A program made the translations under genes and the position numbers. The notes under the pieces are model-generated. The model saw nothing but the letters and a program-made list of their open reading frames with translations, did no database searches and was not told where the DNA came from. From positions 2,046,001-2,110,000 of the forward strand of contig NZ_CP108025.1 in assembly GCF_041435095.1 (NCBI RefSeq): a DNA stretch of 64,000 nucleotides. Reading direction: 5' to 3'. Position 1 is the first letter of the stretch. Each line of letters opens with the position of its first letter. Positions 1-8,600 of the stretch are shown here, one piece after another. This DNA comes from Kitasatospora sp. NBC_00315 (GTDB taxonomy: Bacteria > Actinomycetota > Actinomycetes > Streptomycetales > Streptomycetaceae).

Positions 1-158
1 TCGGCGGAAAGCTCGGGGTCAGCGGCTCGGGGAACCGGCGGCACGCCGCCGACCTGGTGGCGGCCGGCTTCGACGCCGCGTTCGACGACGCCGACGGGGA
101 GGGGATCGCGCTGTTCCGCTCCCTGCTCGCCGCGCTGCCCGCCCGGGCCGCGGCGTGA
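1..158 (+). CDS. Glutamate mutase S (cobalamin-binding) subunit, 3' end only
   Basis: Only the last 51 codons are in the window, read in frame from base 3 to a TGA at 156-158. They begin GGKLGVSGSGNRRHAAD and continue with VAAGFDAAFDD, which resembles the end of the small B12-binding subunit of glutamate (methylaspartate) mutase, where the last strand of the flavodoxin-like fold is followed by a helix and an AGF/MGF.xVF stretch. The identification rests mainly on the next gene, the E subunit, which starts inside this stop codon (GTGA overlap) and so is translationally coupled. In the family, S and E together rearrange L-glutamate to (2S,3S)-3-methylaspartate with adenosylcobalamin. The cobalamin-binding DxHxxG motif lies outside the window and cannot be checked. 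Confidence 0.65.
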   Translation, partial: GGKLGVSGSGNRRHAADLVAAGFDAAFDDADGEGIALFRSLLAALPARAAA

Positions 159-1501
159 ACGCCGGCGCCCGCTCCGCCGCGGGGCCCGGCCGCGATCCCG
201 TGCGGGAGCTCCTCGCCCGCCACCCCTCCCGGGTCTCGTTCGCCGAGTTCGTCGGCCACTCCCAGGCCGCCGGAGAGCTCGTCGTCCAGCCGCGGATGGG
301 CTTCGGCGACCCGGCCCGGATGCGGGAGGGCCTGCTCGCCACCCGCACCTCGGCCGCGACCACGGTGGGCACCCTCACCCTGGACAGCTACACCAGGACG
401 GGCGCCCACGAAACGGCCCGCCGGGCGCTGGAACAGGGCCTGGGACTCAACGGCTACCCGATCGTCGCCCACGGACCGGCGGTCACCCGCGAGTTGCTGG
501 ACGGCATCCACGACGCCGACTTCCCGGTCCAGGTCAGGCACGGATCGGCCCGCCCGCAGGACATCTTCGCCGCCCTGACCGCCTCCGGGCTGGACGCGAC
601 GGAGGGCGGCCCGGTCTCCTACTGCCTGCCGTACAGCCGGCTGCCGATCACGCAGTCGGTGCGGAACTGGGTACGGAGCTGCGAGATTCTCACCGGCGTG
701 CGGCACTTCGGGATCGAACCGCACCTGGAGACCTTCGGCGGCTGCATGATGGGCCAGCTCTGCCCGCCGAGCCTGCTGATCGCCATCAGCGTGCTGGAGG
801 GGATCTTCTTCCAGCAGCACGGCCTGCGCAGCATCTCGCTCAGCTACGCGCAGCAGACCAACTCCGCGCAGGACGAGGAGGCGGTCCTCGCGCTGCGCCG
901 GCTCGCCTGGGAGCTCCTGCCGGACGTCGACTGGCACGTGGTGATCTACGCCTACATGGGCGTGTACCCGCGCACCGAGTCGGGAGCACTCCAACTGCTG
1001 GGCGAGGCAGCCCGGTTGGCGGTGCGTACCGACTCCGCCCGGCTGATCGTCAAGACGGTGGCGGAGGCCTTCCGGATCCCGACGATCGCCGAGAACGTCC
1101 AGGCTCTGGAACACGCCGCCAAGGTGGCGGCGGACGAGCCGCGTCGCCGCCCCCCGACCGGGGCCGACACCGCCGTGTACGCCGAGGCCAGGGCCCTGAT
1201 CGAGGGCGTCCTCGATCTCGGCCCGGATCTCGGCAGGTCGCTGCCCGAGGCGTTCGCCCGGGGGCGGCTGGACGTGCCGTTCTGCCTGCACCCCGACAAC
1301 GCCGGGCGCTCCCGCAGCTACATCGGCGAGGACGGCCGACTGCTGTGGAGCGACACCGGGGCGATGCCGATCGCGCGGATCGCCGAGGTCGACCGCCGCC
1401 GCGCGATGACCTCCGCCGAACTGATCGGCGCACTGACCCACGTGGAGCGGAAGTTCGACGCCGTACCGGACCGGGCCGCGCCCCCGCAGCTCGTCCGCTG
1501 A
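155..1501 (+). CDS. glmE: Glutamate mutase E (epsilon, catalytic) subunit
   Basis: This 448-residue protein is similar in length to known methylaspartate mutase E chains (about 480). It forms the TIM-barrel catalytic subunit of adenosylcobalamin-dependent glutamate mutase, which converts L-glutamate to 3-methylaspartate. Family-typical stretches include RMGFGDPARMREGL near residue 50, TVGTLTLDSYTR near 70, LNGYPIVAHGP near 105, RHGSARP near 130 and FGGCMMGQLCPPS near 190. The GTG start at 155 overlaps the stop of the upstream S-subunit gene. In actinomycete peptide clusters such as friulimicin, a glm pair supplies 3-methylaspartate; here it opens an operon leading to an NRPS. The role as precursor supply is inferred from that context. 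Confidence 0.9.
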   Translation: MNAGARSAAGPGRDPVRELLARHPSRVSFAEFVGHSQAAGELVVQPRMGFGDPARMREGLLATRTSAATTVGTLTLDSYTRTGAHETARRALEQGLGLNGYPIVAHGPAVTRELLDGIHDADFPVQVRHGSARPQDIFAALTASGLDATEGGPVSYCLPYSRLPITQSVRNWVRSCEILTGVRHFGIEPHLETFGGCMMGQLCPPSLLIAISVLEGIFFQQHGLRSISLSYAQQTNSAQDEEAVLALRRLAWELLPDVDWHVVIYAYMGVYPRTESGALQLLGEAARLAVRTDSARLIVKTVAEAFRIPTIAENVQALEHAAKVAADEPRRRPPTGADTAVYAEARALIEGVLDLGPDLGRSLPEAFARGRLDVPFCLHPDNAGRSRSYIGEDGRLLWSDTGAMPIARIAEVDRRRAMTSAELIGALTHVERKFDAVPDRAAPPQLVR

Positions 1502-1575
1502 GGCACCACCGGCGCCCACCGGCCGCCGGGCCCGACCAGCAGCTCATCCCATCCGATGTGGAGAGAAGAAGGCCG

Positions 1576-2595
1576 ATGACCATCACCGAGCTCGACGTCC
1601 CGCAGACCGCCGCGGCGCCCGCCCTGCCGCCCGCTCCGGGCGTCCATCTGTCCTCGCCCGTGACCAGGGCCGTCCTCACCATCCAGAACGGCATCCTGAA
1701 GGCCACCCGGGAGCACCTCGCGGACGAGGGCTTCACCGAACTGCTGCCGCCGATCATCGGCCCGGTGACCGACCCGGGCGGGCGCGGCTCCAAGCAGGTC
1801 GACATCGACTTCTACGGCCACCGCTACAAGCTGATGACCAGCGCGATCCTCTACAAGCAGGCCTCCCTGCTGGCCTTTCCGAAGATGTTCTACATCGCGC
1901 CGAACGTCCGGCTGGAGCCGCTGGAGTCCTCCTCCACCAGTCGCCACCTGGCCGAGTTCCACCAGATCGACGTCGAGATGGCCGGCGCCGGCCGTGACGA
2001 GATCACCGCCCTCGTGGAGGGCCTGGTCCGGCACGCCGTACGCCGGGTGGTCGAGCAGCACGGCGCCGAACTCGCCCTGCTGGGCCGCGACCCCGAGGTG
2101 TTCGCGGCGCTGCTGGCCAAGCCCTTCGACCGGATGACCCACCAGGACGCCGTGGCCGGCCTGCACGGGATCGACCACCGGCAGAACCCGGACGCCGAGA
2201 TCGACTGGGAGGGCGAGGCGCTGATCTCCCGGCAGGCCGACCGGCCGTTCTTCGTCACGCAGTACCCGAAGGGCTCGCGCGGCTTCTACGACCGCGAGGA
2301 CCTCGACTCGCCCGGCACCCTGCGCAACTTCGACCTGCTCGCCCCCGAGGGCTACGGCGAGGTCTGCAGCGGCAGCGAGCGCGAGTTCGACTACGCCCGG
2401 CTGGTCACCCGGATCCGGGAGAGCGGCGAGAACCCGGCCAAGTACGCCTGGTACCTCGACATGGCGCGCGAGGGCATCCCCGCCAGCGCGGGCTTCGGCA
2501 TCGGCATCCAGCGGCTGACCCGCTACATCTGCGGCCTGGACAAGGTGTGGCAGGCCACCGCCTACCCGAAGCTCCCGGGCGTGGTGTCCCCGTGA
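1576..2595 (+). CDS. Class II aminoacyl-tRNA-synthetase-like, asparagine synthetase A type
   Basis: The protein has 339 residues and is a free-standing class II catalytic core of the AspRS/AsnRS type with no N-terminal anticodon-binding OB domain. Visible class II elements are the motif 2 region (YIAPNVRLEPLESSSTSRHLAEFHQIDVEM, in two parts around residues 110-140) and motif 3 near the end (ASAGFGIGIQRLTRYICG, residues about 298-316). Stand-alone cores of this kind act as archaeal-type asparagine synthetases, forming an aspartyl-adenylate that ammonia attacks. In this operon a 3-methylaspartate to 3-methylasparagine step is an attractive inference, but amide or ester formation on another acid is possible. 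The ATG at 1576 has a GAGAAGAAGG site just upstream; the frame remains open further upstream but overlaps glmE. The stop overlaps the next start (GTGA). Confidence 0.75.
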   Translation: MTITELDVPQTAAAPALPPAPGVHLSSPVTRAVLTIQNGILKATREHLADEGFTELLPPIIGPVTDPGGRGSKQVDIDFYGHRYKLMTSAILYKQASLLAFPKMFYIAPNVRLEPLESSSTSRHLAEFHQIDVEMAGAGRDEITALVEGLVRHAVRRVVEQHGAELALLGRDPEVFAALLAKPFDRMTHQDAVAGLHGIDHRQNPDAEIDWEGEALISRQADRPFFVTQYPKGSRGFYDREDLDSPGTLRNFDLLAPEGYGEVCSGSEREFDYARLVTRIRESGENPAKYAWYLDMAREGIPASAGFGIGIQRLTRYICGLDKVWQATAYPKLPGVVSP

Positions 2596-3881
2596 GCGGC
2601 CTGCACGCGGGGGCGTTCCCCGAGGCGCAGGTGCGCGAGCGCGCCAGGACCGGCGGTGCGGCCGCGTTCCCGGCTCCGGAGGGCTACGGCCACACGCTGT
2701 TCGGCGCGGGCGCCGGCGCACCGGCCGTCCCGGACGCGCTCGACGCGACCCGGATCGTGCCGCCGGTGTTCATGCCGCGGCGCCTGGAGAAGCTGATCGA
2801 CCTGGGCCGGGAGCCGATGTACGGCGACGTGGACCTGCTCACCACGGTGGGCGGCTTCCGCTCCGCCCTGCCGGTCTACTTCTCCGCCTTCGGCTCCACC
2901 CAGGTCGCGAGCGGCGACCTGGGCGAGGCGGTCAGCCGCCAGGCCGGCCGGCTCGGACTGCCGATGGTGATCGGCGAGAACGTCGTGCCGGTCAGCGGCT
3001 ACGGCCGGATCGACCCGAACGGGCCGCGCGGCCTGCTCGGCCGGATCAGGGCCTACCTCGACGAACTCCCGGACGGCCTGGGCGGCGTGGCCGTCCAACA
3101 GAGCACCGAGGACGCCGACGCCGAGGTCTGGAACCTCGTCCACAGCGACCCGTCCGCGCAGCCGCTGCTCGACTCCGGGCGGCTGGCCTTCGAGCTGAAG
3201 GTCGGCCAGGGGGCCAAGCCCGGCCTCGGCGGGATGACCGTGGTGGACGCGGCCGCCGCCGAGCGGCTCTCCGGCGCGTACGCCATCGACGAGGGCGTCT
3301 ACGGCGCGGACAGTGCGCGCCGACTGCGCAGCAGCAGCCCCGGCACGTTCACCGAGGAGATCCTGCGCCAGCAGATCCGGTTCATGCGCAACAACTTCCC
3401 CCGCGCCCGGGTCTGGGTGAAGCTGCACCCCTCCCGGGACGTGCGCGAGGCCGCCGCGGTCGCCTGGGACGCTGGCGCCGACGCGGTGACGGTGGACGGC
3501 GCCGAGGGAGGCACCGGCTGGGCGCCGACCGCCTTCCTCGACCACGTCGGCCTGCCGCTGGAGCAGTGCCTGCGCCGGGTCGGCCGCCCCGCCGGTCCGG
3601 GATCGCTGCTGGTCACCGGTCGGATCTGGGAGGGCGCGCGGGCCGTCAAGGCACTGGCCCGGGGCGCCACCGCGGTCGGCCTCGGCCGCGCCGCCCTGCT
3701 CGCCGCGGACGAGGACCCGCAGGACGGTGTCCGCCGGCTGGTGGAGTGCCTGGAGCTCGAACTCCGGCTGCTGATCAGCGCGGTGGGGAAGTACACGGCG
3801 TCCGCCCTGGGGCCGGAGGATCTCTGGTCGCCGCACGACGCGACCCCCCGTGAGGAGGCGATGGCATGGAGCGGCGCGTGA
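2592..3881 (+). CDS. FMN-dependent glutamate synthase-like oxidoreductase
   Basis: This 429-residue protein corresponds to the FMN-binding central (GltB/GlxD) domain of glutamate synthase. It carries the GQGAKPGLGG loop (about residue 200) and DGAEGGTG (about residue 300), both family signatures of the barrel around FMN. It has no N-terminal glutaminase domain, so any glutamine-derived ammonia must come from elsewhere. In the family this domain reduces 2-iminoglutarate to glutamate. In a glutamate mutase operon it could supply glutamate or reductively aminate another 2-oxo acid, but neither is shown by the sequence. The GTG start at 2592 overlaps the upstream stop and is in frame. The 3' end overlaps the next gene by 16 bp. 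I cannot judge from sequence whether the 3Fe-4S ligands of true GltS are kept. Confidence 0.8.
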   Translation: MSGLHAGAFPEAQVRERARTGGAAAFPAPEGYGHTLFGAGAGAPAVPDALDATRIVPPVFMPRRLEKLIDLGREPMYGDVDLLTTVGGFRSALPVYFSAFGSTQVASGDLGEAVSRQAGRLGLPMVIGENVVPVSGYGRIDPNGPRGLLGRIRAYLDELPDGLGGVAVQQSTEDADAEVWNLVHSDPSAQPLLDSGRLAFELKVGQGAKPGLGGMTVVDAAAAERLSGAYAIDEGVYGADSARRLRSSSPGTFTEEILRQQIRFMRNNFPRARVWVKLHPSRDVREAAAVAWDAGADAVTVDGAEGGTGWAPTAFLDHVGLPLEQCLRRVGRPAGPGSLLVTGRIWEGARAVKALARGATAVGLGRAALLAADEDPQDGVRRLVECLELELRLLISAVGKYTASALGPEDLWSPHDATPREEAMAWSGA

Positions 3882-5227
3882 ACGGCACGGCGGCCTCGAC
3901 GGTGACGGCCGAACGTACCGGGCAGGGTGGCGCGGACGCAGCGCCGGGGACCGTCGCCGGCGCGGTGGCGGCGGATCCGCCGGAGCCGACGATCGAGGGC
4001 GGCGGCCGACTGGGACGGGACTTCCACCTGCTCTGGTTCGGGGAGTCCGTCAGCCGCCTGGGCACCGGGATCAGCGGCATCGCGATGGCCCTGGTGGCGG
4101 TCAGCGTCCTGCACGCGAGCACGTTCGTGGTGGGCGTGCTCGGGGCGGCGGCCTGGCTGCCGTGGCTGGTCGTCGGACTTCCGGTGGGGGCCTGGACCGA
4201 CCGGATGCCGCGCCGGCGCACCATGCTGATCTGCGACGCCGTCTCGCTGACCCTGCTGGCCAGTGTGCCGATCGCGGCCTGGTCGGGCGTGCTCGGCCTC
4301 GGCCAGCTGGTGGTGGTCGCACTGGGCACCGGCACCGCGTCGGTCTTCTTCATCACCTGCTACCAGGCCTACCTGCCCTCGTTGGTGGCCAAGCCCGACC
4401 TCGCGGCCGCCAACGCCCGGCTGCAGGCCGGCGAGCAGGTGGCCGGGATCGCCGGGCCTGGCCTCGGCGGCCTGATCGCCCGGCTGCTGGGAGCGGCGAC
4501 CGGTGTCTTCGTCGACGCGGCCACCTTCGCGGTCTCCGCGGCCTGCCTGCTGGGCATCCGCTCGCCGGAGGTCCGCCCGGCCGGCGAGCGGCGCCCGACC
4601 ACGCTGCGCCGCGACATCGGCGAGGGCCTGCGCTTCGTCGTGCGGGATCCCTACCTGCGGATCCTCACGCTGTGCGCGGCGGTGGACAACCTGGCTCTGG
4701 TCGCCTCCTCGACCCTGTACGTGGTCTTCCTGATCCGTACCGTCGGGGTGGACCAGGAGCTGGTCGGCCTGCTGATCGCCGCGGACGCCGTCGGCGGGAT
4801 CCTCGGCGCGCTGGTCGCCACCCGGATCGGGCGGCGCTTCGGCAGCGCGCACGGCATGCTGCTGGCCGCGCTCGCCACCGCGCCGTTCACCCTGCTCATC
4901 CCGCTCGCCGACACCGGGCCCCGGCTCGTGCTCTTCGTCCTCGGCCTGGGCGTGCCGGCGGCCGGACTGGTGGTGGCGAACATCCTGTCCAGCGGCTTCC
5001 GCCAGGCGTACGTGCCGCCGGAGTTGCTGGGGCGGGTGTTCACCAGCTCCCGGTGCCTCCAGTTCGGCGTCATCCCGCTGGCGGCGCTGCTCGGCGGCAC
5101 CCTCGGCACGGTCCTCGGCGTCCGCGAGTCGCTCTGGATCACCCTGCTGGTCGGGGTGTTCGCCAAGCTGCTCCGACTGGTCGGTCCGCTGCGCAGCAGC
5201 CGTGACCTGCCGACCTCACCGGCCTGA
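3866..5227 (+). CDS. MFS family exporter
   Basis: A 453-residue membrane protein of the EntS/MFS_3 class. A soluble N-terminal extension of about 50 residues is followed by hydrophobic segments compatible with twelve membrane spans. The MFS loop 2-3 signature is visible as LPVGAWTDRMPRRR (around residue 110), followed by LICDAVSLTLL. The ATG at 3866 is preceded by GAGGAGG at 3852-3858 and lies inside the end of the glutamate synthase-like gene, so the two are translationally coupled. Its position between precursor genes and the MbtH/NRPS genes suggests export of the peptide product or self-resistance. The substrate is not predictable from sequence. Confidence 0.85.
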   Translation: MERRVNGTAASTVTAERTGQGGADAAPGTVAGAVAADPPEPTIEGGGRLGRDFHLLWFGESVSRLGTGISGIAMALVAVSVLHASTFVVGVLGAAAWLPWLVVGLPVGAWTDRMPRRRTMLICDAVSLTLLASVPIAAWSGVLGLGQLVVVALGTGTASVFFITCYQAYLPSLVAKPDLAAANARLQAGEQVAGIAGPGLGGLIARLLGAATGVFVDAATFAVSAACLLGIRSPEVRPAGERRPTTLRRDIGEGLRFVVRDPYLRILTLCAAVDNLALVASSTLYVVFLIRTVGVDQELVGLLIAADAVGGILGALVATRIGRRFGSAHGMLLAALATAPFTLLIPLADTGPRLVLFVLGLGVPAAGLVVANILSSGFRQAYVPPELLGRVFTSSRCLQFGVIPLAALLGGTLGTVLGVRESLWITLLVGVFAKLLRLVGPLRSSRDLPTSPA

Positions 5228-5362
5228 CGGGCCCGGTCGGCGCCGGTCCCACCTGCCGGACCGCCCACCCGTCCGGTCCTGCTCGCCTCTCCCGTCACTC
5301 CCGTCACTCCCCATCGTCCCGTTCCGGGCGGCGCCCGCCGCCCTGTGCAGAAGGAGACCGTC

Positions 5363-5584
5363 ATGAGCGAGAACACCAACCCGTTCGAGAACCCGGACGG
5401 CACCTACCTGGTGCTGGTCAACGAGGAGAACCAGCACTCGCTGTGGCCGGCGTTCATCGACGCCCCCGCCGGCTGGTCGGTGGCCCACGGCGAGGACACC
5501 CGCCAGGCGTGCCTCGACTACGTCAACGAGCACTGGACCGACCTCCGCCCGGCCAGCCTGGTCGCCGCCATGAACGGGAACTGA
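5363..5584 (+). CDS. MbtH-like NRPS chaperone
   Basis: This 73-residue protein has the MbtH-family signatures [21 protein letters not shown], a GWSVAHG segment and a W.DLRP..L tail. MbtH-like proteins bind adenylation domains and are often needed for their folding or activity. The gene ends 90 bp before NRPS 1, whose A domains are its presumed partners. The ATG is preceded by a good AAGGAG site at 5351-5356. The 135-bp gap between the MFS gene and this one is C-rich, shows no clear promoter and probably lies inside the operon. It is the only MbtH-like gene in the window. Confidence 0.95.
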   Translation: MSENTNPFENPDGTYLVLVNEENQHSLWPAFIDAPAGWSVAHGEDTRQACLDYVNEHWTDLRPASLVAAMNGN

Positions 5585-5674
5585 CGTTTCGTCAGTTCAG
5601 CACGGCACCGATCCGCAGTCCTCGAACGCCTACCAACCGGCGCGCTAGCCCTAGTCCTGACAGAGGTGGAGAAG

Positions 5675-8600
5675 ATGATCCCCGCGTGGCGGCAGTTGCT
5701 GATCGACTGGAACGACACCGCAGCCGAGTACGACTCGGCCCGCACCGTTCACGAGGTGTTCGAGGAGCGGGTCACGGCCGCTCCGGAGGCGACCGCCCTG
5801 GTCTTCGAGGAGACCTCGGTGTCCTACCGGGAGCTGAACGCCCGGGCGAACCGGCTGGCCCGCCACCTGGTGGAGCGCGGCGTGGGCCGGGGCTCGGTGG
5901 TCGGCGTGTTCCTGGAGCGCGGGATCGACCTGGTGGTCGCCACCCTGGCGGTGCTCAAGGCCGGCGCCGGGTACACCCAGCTCGACCCGAAGTTCCCCGC
6001 CGAGCGCCTGGCGGGCCTGCTGGAGCAGACCGGCTCCACGCTCGTGGTGACCCGGACGGCACTGGGTGATCGGCCGGGCCTGCCGGAGCTGTCCCTGGTG
6101 TCGGTGGACGGGGAGGCGGAGTCGATAGCCGGGCGGGAGTCCGGCGACCTCGGGGTCGAGGTGTCGGTGGAGGACGTCGCCTGCGTGATGTTCACCTCCG
6201 GCTCCACCGGCCGCCCCAAGGGCGTCATCGCCCCCCACCGCGCGGTGGTCGGCACCTTCCTCGCCCAGTCCTACGCCGACTTCGGCCCCGGGATGCGCGT
6301 CCTGCAGTGCGCCCCCGTCTCCTGGGACGCCTTCGCCCTCGAACTCTTCGGCGCCATCCTCTTCGGCGGCACCGCGGTCCTCCAACCCGGCCAGGACCCG
6401 GAGCCCGCCGTCATCGCCCGCCTCATCGCCCAGCACCACATCACCACCGTCCACGTCTCCGCCAGCCTGCTCAACTTCCTCCTCGACGAGTACCCCGGCG
6501 TCTTCACCGGCGTCCGCCAGATCATGACCGGCGGCGAGGCCGCCTCCGTCGCCCACGTCCGCCGCGCCCTCACCGACTACCCCGGCATCCGACTCGTCAA
6601 CGGCTACTCCCCCGCCGAATCCATGATCTTCACCACCACCCACACCATCACCACCACCGACACCGAAACCGGCACCATCCCCGTCGGCAAACCCATCACC
6701 AACAAACGCGTCTACGTGCTGGACGCGGCCATGCGCCCGGTGCAGGTCGGTACCGTCGGCGAGCTCTACATGGCCGGCGTGGGGCTGGCCCGCGGCTACG
6801 CCAACCGGCCCGACCTCACCGCCGAACGCTTCGTCGCCCACCCCTGGGGCAACCCCGGCGAACGCATGTACCGCACCGGCGACCTCGTCCGCTGGACCAC
6901 CGACGGCACCCTCGAATACGCCGGCCGCGCCGACACCCAGGTCAAGATCCGCGGCTTCCGCGTCGAACCCGCCGAGATCGAGACCGTCATCGGACGCCAC
7001 CCCCACGTCGTCCAGTGCGCCGTCCTCGTCCGCGAGGACCGCCCCGGCGACAAACGCCTCACCGCCTACATCGTCCCCACCCCCGACCGGAGCATCGAGG
7101 TTCAGGAGCTGCGGGCGCACACCGCGCAGGCCCTGCCCGAGTACATGGTGCCCGCCGCCTTCGTCACCCTCCAGACGCTGCCGCGCACCGCCAACGGCAA
7201 GCTCGACCGCCGGGCCCTTCCCGTACCGGAGTACGTCGCGGCCGCCGCCGGCCGCCCGCCCCGCACCCCGCGCGAGGAGATCCTCTGCGGTCTCTACGGC
7301 GAGATTCTCGACGTCCCCGCCGTCACCGTCGACGACAGCTTCTTCGACCTCGGCGGCCACTCCCTGCTCGCCGCCCGCCTGATCAGCCGTGTCCGCAAGC
7401 TGCTGGGTGTCGAGCTGGCGATGCACACCCTGTTCGAGGCGCCCACCGTCGCGGAGCTGGCCGAGCACCTCGCATCGGCCACCGCCGAGGACACCCGCCC
7501 CGTGCTGGCCCGTGCCGAGCGGCGGCCGGAGCGCATGCCGCTCTCGCCCTCCCAGCAACGCCTCTGGTTCATCGATCAGTTGGACAACGGCAGCGCCACC
7601 TACAACGTGGTCCGCGCGGTGAAGGTCCGGGGCGGGTTCGACCACGGCGTGCTCGCCGAGGCGCTCACCGACGTGGTCGCACGGCACGAGAGCCTGCGCA
7701 CCGTCTACCAGTCGGTCGACGGGCGGCCGATCCAGTGGGTGGTGCCCGCCGAGGCGGCCCGGCCGGTGGTCGAGCACGCCGACTGCCCGGCCGAGGAGCT
7801 GCCCGCCCGGATCGCCGCCGCGACCGGGTACACCTTCGACATCGCCGCCGAACTCCCTCTGCGGGCCTGGGTGTTCCGGCAGTCCCCGACGGAGCACGTG
7901 GTGGTGCTGGTGCTGCACCACATCGCCACCGACGGCTGGTCGATGGCCCCGCTGATGGAGGACATCACCACCGCCTTCGCCGCGCGGTCCACGGGCGGCG
8001 AGCCGCTCTGGGACGAACTGCCGGTCCAGTACGCGGACTACACCCTCTGGCAGCGCGAGCTGCTCGGCGACGAGGACGACCGGGAGAGCCGCTCCGCCCG
8101 CCAGCTCGCCTACTGGGAGGAGCGGCTGAGCGAGAGCCCGGAGGAACTGCGGCTGCCCTACGACCGGCCGCACCCCACCACACCGAGCGGGCGCGGCGGT
8201 GTCGTCCCGCTGCGGCTGGACGCCGAGCTGCACGCGCGTCTGCTGGAGGTGGCCCGCGCCAACCACGCCACCCTGTTCATGGTGCTGCAGTCGGGGCTCG
8301 CCACGCTGCTCACCCGGCTCGGCGCCGGCACCGACCTGCCGATCGGAGCGGTCACCGCGGGCCGCACCGACGAAGCACTGGACGACCTCGTCGGCCTGTT
8401 CCTGAACACCCTGGCCCTGCGCCTGGACACCTCGGGCAATCCGACCTTCGCCGAGCTGCTCGCCCGGACCCGCGCGGTCGACCTGGCGGCGTACGCCCAC
8501 CAGGACGTCCCCTTCGAGCGGCTCGTCGAGGTGCTGAACCCCGTCCGGTCACTGGCCCGCCACCCGCTGTTCCAGGTGATGTTCGTCCTGCAGAGCAACG

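Noticed and set aside
1345-1575. N-terminal extension of the AsnA-like protein back to 1345
   Set aside because: It overlaps most of the glmE end in another frame, is Arg/Pro-rich, and ATG 1576 has its own ribosome site and matches the family start.
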